This document shows positions 32,272 to 36,409 of a DNA stretch of 36,409 nt, in pieces. The first letter of the stretch is position 1. Every line of letters starts with the position of its first letter. Under the pieces are notes generated by a model that did not search any database, was not told where the DNA came from, and saw only the letters and a program-made list of their open reading frames with translations. The stretch is from Ruminococcaceae bacterium UBA1405. GTDB lineage: Bacteria > Bacillota > Clostridia > Oscillospirales > Ruminococcaceae. Where the stretch lies: NCBI GenBank assembly GCA_002305685.1, contig DBQB01000012.1:1-36409 (forward strand), written 5' to 3'. The position numbers and the translations under genes are program-made.

Positions 32272-32436
32272 TCTGAAGGGAAAAATTTCACAATTTATCC
32301 CATATAAGCGGTGTGGCTGACCAAAAGAACAGACGTTGAAACCGATGAGGAAGGCTTTCGCTTGGGTGGTTCACCTAGAATTCACAAAATATTCAATGCT
32401 TCTTGGGTTTGCCTTATGGTTTATTGGGTGAGAATA
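32272..32436. other. Intergenic stretch without recognised features
   Basis: Part of the divergent gap between the AI-2E transporter and the M16 genes. It is AT-rich near 32380-32400 and has no ORF with a ribosome binding site and no stable hairpin that I could find. Confidence 0.5.
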
Positions 32437-32445
32437 TGTTATAAT
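32437..32445 (+). promoter_or_regulatory. Extended -10 promoter of the M16 gene pair
   Basis: TGTTATAAT is a perfect extended -10. The -35 is weak (TGGTTT, 32417-32422). The transcript would have a leader of about 140 nt before ATG 32594. Confidence 0.65.
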
Positions 32446-32593
32446 AACCAAAGGACGTGACCGAAGTGGTGTTGTGTTTGGCGATGTAACCTGTCATTTT
32501 TCGCATGGTGTCCGTGGGTTGTTGCAGATAGAACTGGCTTCCCAAACAAGTACCCCATCCGCAGAGGCGTCCGGCGAAAGGTATGGTGAGTGT

Positions 32594-33898
32594 ATGATAC
32601 AGAGCGTTCCGGTTCGGGAACAGATTGCTGGCGGTGTTTGGTTTACCAGCATTACAGATCCCAAGTTTAAACACAACCGTATTTCTGTCAATCTGGCGCT
32701 TCCGCTATCCAGTCAAACGGCGGCGGAATATGCGATTGTGCCCTATTTGCTGCGAAAAGGCTGTCAGGCCTATCCTAATATTTCGAGTCTCAACAGCCGC
32801 TTGGCGGAGCTGTACGGAGCATATTTGGATGGTGAGCTGCGCAAAAGCGGCGCCAACCAAATCCTCAATCTTTCGGTGCAGGGCCTGGACAGCCGTTTTG
32901 CGCTGGAAAAGGAGGACATGATCACCGAATGTGTCCGGCTTCTCTGTCAGGTTTTGTTTGCGCCCAAACTGACCCAGGGTCCGGATGGGGAGATGTTTTT
33001 CCCGGAAGATATGAAGGTAGAACGCCAGTACCTCATCGATACCATCGATTCTATCATCAACGACAAGCGCAGTTATGCGGTGGATCACTGTGTCAAAGCG
33101 ATGTGCGCGGGAGAACGGGCCGCGGTAAGCCGTTATGGGGAGCGGGCTGAGGTTCAGGCGCTGACGGAATATGATGCTGCGAAAGCTTACCGCAGAGCGC
33201 TGGAGACCGCCCATATCGAAATCCTTTTTGCCGGATGCGGCGATCCTCGGGTGGCGATGGAGGCGTTCCGGGAAGCTTTCGGGAAAATAGAACGCCATCC
33301 GATTCCGTTGGAGCGGATGCAGCCCAGACTCAAAGCGCAGCAGGTAACCGAGATCACCGAACAGATGGATGTGGTTCAGGGAAAACTGGTGTTGGGCTTT
33401 CGGGTAGGCGACGTGACCGAAAGGAGAAGATACAACGCCCTGCGCATGATGCTTGCCATCTATGGTGGGACTGCTTTTTCCAGGCTTTTTCTCTATGTGC
33501 GGGAAAAACTGAGCTTATGTTATTATTGTGCCTCCCGCTACGATAAAGCAACCGGAATTATGCTGGTGGATTCGGGAGTTGAGTTTGACAAACGGCAGGC
33601 GGCACAGGATGAAATCCTGCGTCAGCTGGAGGTCATGCGAAACGGGAAATTCACCGACGAGGAGTTTACAGCTGCCCGCCTAAGTTTGATCGGTGCTTTG
33701 GAAACGGCGGGAGATTCTCTCGGTGGACTGGAAGGATATTATTTTACCCAAATTTTTACAGGCTCCAACCGCACTCCGGCGCAGGAGATCCGGGAGATCG
33801 AAGAGGTTACCAGACAGGATGTTATGGAGGCCGCAAAACAGATCACGCTGGATACTGTCTATTTTTTGGAAGGGGAGGTACCGTCGGATGAGCAGTGA
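32594..33898 (+). CDS. M16 family peptidase-like protein, non-catalytic (YfmF type)
   Basis: This 434-residue protein has the M16 fold: FKHNRISVNLALPLSSQTAAEYAIVPYLLRKG at the start, with a following region SSLNSRLAELYGA. The zinc motif HxxEH is missing (the position reads PYLLRKG), so it should be inactive alone. Later GKLVLGFRVG and FSRLFLYVREKLSLCYY are typical of the second M16 domain. YfmF-type partners pair with an active YfmH-type subunit. The start is uncertain: ATG 32594 is preceded by AAAGG at 12 bases, and a GTG start at 32474 would add 40 unsupported residues. It overlaps the next gene by 11 bp. Confidence 0.86.
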   Translation: MIQSVPVREQIAGGVWFTSITDPKFKHNRISVNLALPLSSQTAAEYAIVPYLLRKGCQAYPNISSLNSRLAELYGAYLDGELRKSGANQILNLSVQGLDSRFALEKEDMITECVRLLCQVLFAPKLTQGPDGEMFFPEDMKVERQYLIDTIDSIINDKRSYAVDHCVKAMCAGERAAVSRYGERAEVQALTEYDAAKAYRRALETAHIEILFAGCGDPRVAMEAFREAFGKIERHPIPLERMQPRLKAQQVTEITEQMDVVQGKLVLGFRVGDVTERRRYNALRMMLAIYGGTAFSRLFLYVREKLSLCYYCASRYDKATGIMLVDSGVEFDKRQAAQDEILRQLEVMRNGKFTDEEFTAARLSLIGALETAGDSLGGLEGYYFTQIFTGSNRTPAQEIREIEEVTRQDVMEAAKQITLDTVYFLEGEVPSDEQ

Positions 33899-35222
33899 AC
33901 GTCAGACCACGGTAGAGACCGTTTCCTCCTCCCTGTTGGGAGAAAAGTATTATAAAGTTCGTCATAAGAGCGGGGTTACCATGCTGCTGTGCCCAATGGA
34001 AGGGTTCAGCACTGCCTATGCGCTGTTTGGCACCAATTATGGTTCGATGGACGTTACCTTCAAGACCAACCAGGATGAAGACTTTGTGACGGTACCTGCC
34101 GGGATTGCCCATTACCTGGAGCACAAATTGTTTGAAAACGAAGATTGCGACGCCTTTGAGCGCTATGCTGCCACCGGCGCCAATGCCAACGCATACACCT
34201 CCTTTGATAAAACCTGTTATCTGTTTTCCTGTTCCCGCAATTTTAAGGAGTCGCTGGAAATTCTGTTGGATTTTGTCACCAAGCCCTACTTTACCGACGA
34301 GACGGTGCGTAAGGAGCAGGGGATCATTGGGCAGGAGATTCGGATGTATGACGACAATCCGGATTGGCAGGTTTATTTTAACCTGCTGGAAGCGATGTAT
34401 CAGGAAAATCCCATCCGTGTGGATATTGCGGGCACGGTGGAATCCATCGCGCAGATCAACAAAGAGCTGTTGTACCGGTGTTACCATACGTTTTACAATC
34501 TGCATAATATGGTTATTTCCATTGCCGGCAACTTCGAGGTGGAGACGGCGTTGGAGGTGGCAGACCGTATCCTGCCCCAGTCCGAACCGGTTGTGGTGGA
34601 ACAGTATATTCCCCGGGAACCTGCGGAGCTGGAAAAGTTGCGGGTGGAAACCCAGCTGGAAGTGGCTGTGCCAATGTTTCAGATGGGCTTTAAGCTGCAA
34701 GGCTGTAGCGGAACTGAGCACAATATGGCGCAAAATCTTCGGGATCAGCTTTTGGATGAGATTCTGGTGGAGATCATTGCCGGAGAAACTACCCCGCTTT
34801 ATCGGGAACTCTATGACGCTGGTCTGATCAACGCAACTTTTGGCGGAGAGGCCATGTGTGTGCGCAGTGCCATGGCGGTTATGTTTGGCGGGGAATCCAG
34901 GGAACCGGATAAAGTTTTTGAGGCGATCAAAGGGCGGGTGCGCCAGCTCAAGCGGGATGGAATTGAACCAGAACTCTTCAACCGCTGTAAAAAATCTGCA
35001 TATGGCCGGTATCTGTCGATGTTTTCCCGTCCGGAAGCGGTGGCGAGCAGTATGCTTTTGTGCTACTTCGGTGGAGAAAAGCCGTATTCTCTGGTGGAAA
35101 GCCTTTCTGCAATCACCAAAGAACAGCTGGAGAAGCGCCTTGCGGAGCAATATCATGAGGAGTACTGCGGTATCTCCATTGTCTGGCCCAAAACCGACGG
35201 GGAAGATATCCGTACAAAATAG
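33888..35222 (+). CDS. M16 family zinc peptidase (YfmH type)
   Basis: This 444-residue protein has the zinc motif HYLEH (HxxEH) in PAGIAHYLEHKLFENEDCDAFERYAATGANANAYTSFDKTCYLF, the distal Glu in EQGIIGQEIRMYDD, and the second M16 domain with TTPLYRELYDAGLIN. The catalytic subunit of the pair with YfmF. AGGGGAGG (33871-33878) is 9 bases before ATG 33888; the overlap of 11 bp with the preceding gene suggests coupling. In B. subtilis the homologous genes are adjacent. The pair's substrate is not established here. Confidence 0.92.
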   Translation: MSSERQTTVETVSSSLLGEKYYKVRHKSGVTMLLCPMEGFSTAYALFGTNYGSMDVTFKTNQDEDFVTVPAGIAHYLEHKLFENEDCDAFERYAATGANANAYTSFDKTCYLFSCSRNFKESLEILLDFVTKPYFTDETVRKEQGIIGQEIRMYDDNPDWQVYFNLLEAMYQENPIRVDIAGTVESIAQINKELLYRCYHTFYNLHNMVISIAGNFEVETALEVADRILPQSEPVVVEQYIPREPAELEKLRVETQLEVAVPMFQMGFKLQGCSGTEHNMAQNLRDQLLDEILVEIIAGETTPLYRELYDAGLINATFGGEAMCVRSAMAVMFGGESREPDKVFEAIKGRVRQLKRDGIEPELFNRCKKSAYGRYLSMFSRPEAVASSMLLCYFGGEKPYSLVESLSAITKEQLEKRLAEQYHEEYCGISIVWPKTDGEDIRTK

Positions 35223-35236
35223 AAAGGATGACAACT

Positions 35237-36409
35237 ATGACAGAGACATTAACCTTTCCCGGGTTAGGACTTGAGATCGAACTATCCCGGGTCGCTTTCT
35301 CCATTGGTCCATTTACGGTATACTGGTATGGGGTTCTGATTGCAGCAGCTTTTTTGGCAGGCACCTTTTATGCCATCCGGCGAAGCAAGGTATTCGGGGT
35401 CAACGCGGACCGTGCAGTCGATGTCGTTATGATCAGTGCCGTAGGCGGTATCATTGGAGCGCGGCTTTACTATGTATTGTTTAGTTGGGAATATTATAGC
35501 AGCCATCTGGACGAAATCTTTAAGATTTGGCATGGCGGTATTGCAATTTATGGCGGGGTGATCGGCGCCCTGATCACTGCTATAGCTGCCTGCAAACTGC
35601 GCGGAGTCAAATTCTTTCCGATGGCGGATATGGCTGTGGGAGGTATTCTGTTGGGCCAGGCCATCGGCCGCTGGGGAAACTTTGTAAATGTTGAAGCTTT
35701 CGGCAGCAATACCTCTTTGCCCTGGGGGATGACCTCCTCCTCCATTTCGGCTTATTTGACCAGTGTTGCCGATGATCTGGAAAAGTTGGGCGTTACAGTA
35801 GATCCTACCATGCCGGTACATCCAACCTTTTTCTATGAGTCGCTGTGGTGCTTGATTGGCTTTGGAATTACAGCATGGCTGGCCTCTCGCCGTCGTTTTG
35901 ATGGGGAATTGCTGATGTTTTACACCGGTTGGTATGGCGCAGGGCGTTTTGTTATTGAGGGACTGCGTACCGATAGTTTGATGTTGGGAACCATTCGGGT
36001 TTCTCAGCTGTTGGCGGGAATCTGTATGCTGGGTTCCATAGTTGCATGGATTGTTGTGCGCAACCGTATCAAAACTTCCAATGATCCCGAATATTTAAAA
36101 GTTTATGCCAAGACAGAGGAAGCCGCAATGGTGATCAGTGGTGAATATTATAGGCAGCTTGCTCAGCAGAAGAAAGAGGCAAAGGAAGCGAGAAAGTTGG
36201 CAAAGAAAGGTGTTGCCAGTAAGGACGCTTCTGTTTCGGATTCCCAGACATCCACACAGGAACTGATTGATACTGTCAAATCTGCGGCGGAGGAGGATAT
36301 TCCTCTGGAAAATCCTGGTCAGGAAACACGATATCCTCCGGCTTTTTCTGAACTGGTGCCGTTGGAAGATGAACTCAAAGGGGTTCAGGGAACCGAGGAC
36401 GTCAAAGCG
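35237..36409 (+). CDS. lgt: Prolipoprotein diacylglyceryl transferase (3' incomplete)
   Basis: The frame is open from ATG 35237 to the window edge, 391 residues with no stop. Core Lgt motifs are present: SIGPFTVYWYGVLIAAAF, IIGARLYYVLF, HGGIAIYGGVIGAL, GRWGNFVNVEAFG (family GRxGNFxNxExxG) and GRFVIEGLRTDSL. It transfers diacylglycerol to the lipobox Cys of prelipoproteins in the membrane. The core ends near residue 275 (IVVRNRIK). After that comes a tail of at least 115 residues, Lys/Glu-rich then acidic (KKEAKEARKLAKK, EDIPLENPGQE), unusual for Lgt. AAAGGA precedes the start. It is 14 bp after the M16 gene. Confidence 0.93.
   Translation, partial: MTETLTFPGLGLEIELSRVAFSIGPFTVYWYGVLIAAAFLAGTFYAIRRSKVFGVNADRAVDVVMISAVGGIIGARLYYVLFSWEYYSSHLDEIFKIWHGGIAIYGGVIGALITAIAACKLRGVKFFPMADMAVGGILLGQAIGRWGNFVNVEAFGSNTSLPWGMTSSSISAYLTSVADDLEKLGVTVDPTMPVHPTFFYESLWCLIGFGITAWLASRRRFDGELLMFYTGWYGAGRFVIEGLRTDSLMLGTIRVSQLLAGICMLGSIVAWIVVRNRIKTSNDPEYLKVYAKTEEAAMVISGEYYRQLAQQKKEAKEARKLAKKGVASKDASVSDSQTSTQELIDTVKSAAEEDIPLENPGQETRYPPAFSELVPLEDELKGVQGTEDVKA

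Noticed and set aside
33843..35234. Long - strand ORF (463 codons) over the YfmH-type gene
   Set aside because: Antisense shadow of a gene with an intact HxxEH motif; the product is biased in composition and has no ribosome binding site.

Overview
The window looks like a chromosomal segment of an endospore-forming clostridial Firmicute, plausibly Oscillospiraceae/Ruminococcaceae-like. Evidence: the end of a spoIIIA operon, a split sigK, the nusB-xseAB-ispA-dxs-tlyA-nadK-argR order typical of clostridia, strong AGGAGG ribosome binding sites, and GC near 50% by eye. I see no tRNA, rRNA, CRISPR array or classical insertion sequence.

Region 1 (1-10228) is conserved core on the + strand: spoIIIAG (3' end), spoIIIAH, a candidate structured RNA with its own promoter and terminator, an Asp23-family gene, nusB, a TsaD paralog, xseA, xseB, ispA, a YuiD-family gene, dxs, tlyA, nadK and argR, closed by a strong terminator. 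ispA and dxs both serve isoprenoid synthesis.

Region 2 (10229-14442) is metabolic: a malate/lactate dehydrogenase-like oxidoreductase, an AEC-family transporter, a sugar-nucleotide-type nucleotidyltransferase and, convergently, a uridine phosphorylase-like gene.

Region 3 (14482-22456) is the main discovery. The mother-cell sigma factor gene sigK is cut into two halves on the - strand, about 7.2 kb apart. The intervening DNA is a skin-like sigK intervening element, with a large serine recombinase whose stop codon lies in the attachment core. A 5-bp core (AAATG on the sigK strand) is shared by both junctions. Joining the halves at it gives an uninterrupted 229-residue pro-SigK and restores the family sequence CIENEILMHF. 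The excised circle would carry a near-perfect palindromic attP. Cargo: a 70-residue unknown ORF (candidate directionality factor), an EFR1-type flavodoxin/ferredoxin, an alpha/beta hydrolase, a membrane protein, a PPOX-family flavoprotein, a flavin reductase-like protein and a membrane acyltransferase.

Region 4 (22515-36409) holds rhaA, a Fur/PerR-family regulator divergent from radC with a PerR-like box between them, a FabV-type enoyl reductase, a BlaI/M56 (BlaR1-like) pair with two palindromic operators, an AI-2E transporter/deoD/FkbM operon, an M16 peptidase pair (YfmF/YfmH-like) and a 3'-incomplete lgt.
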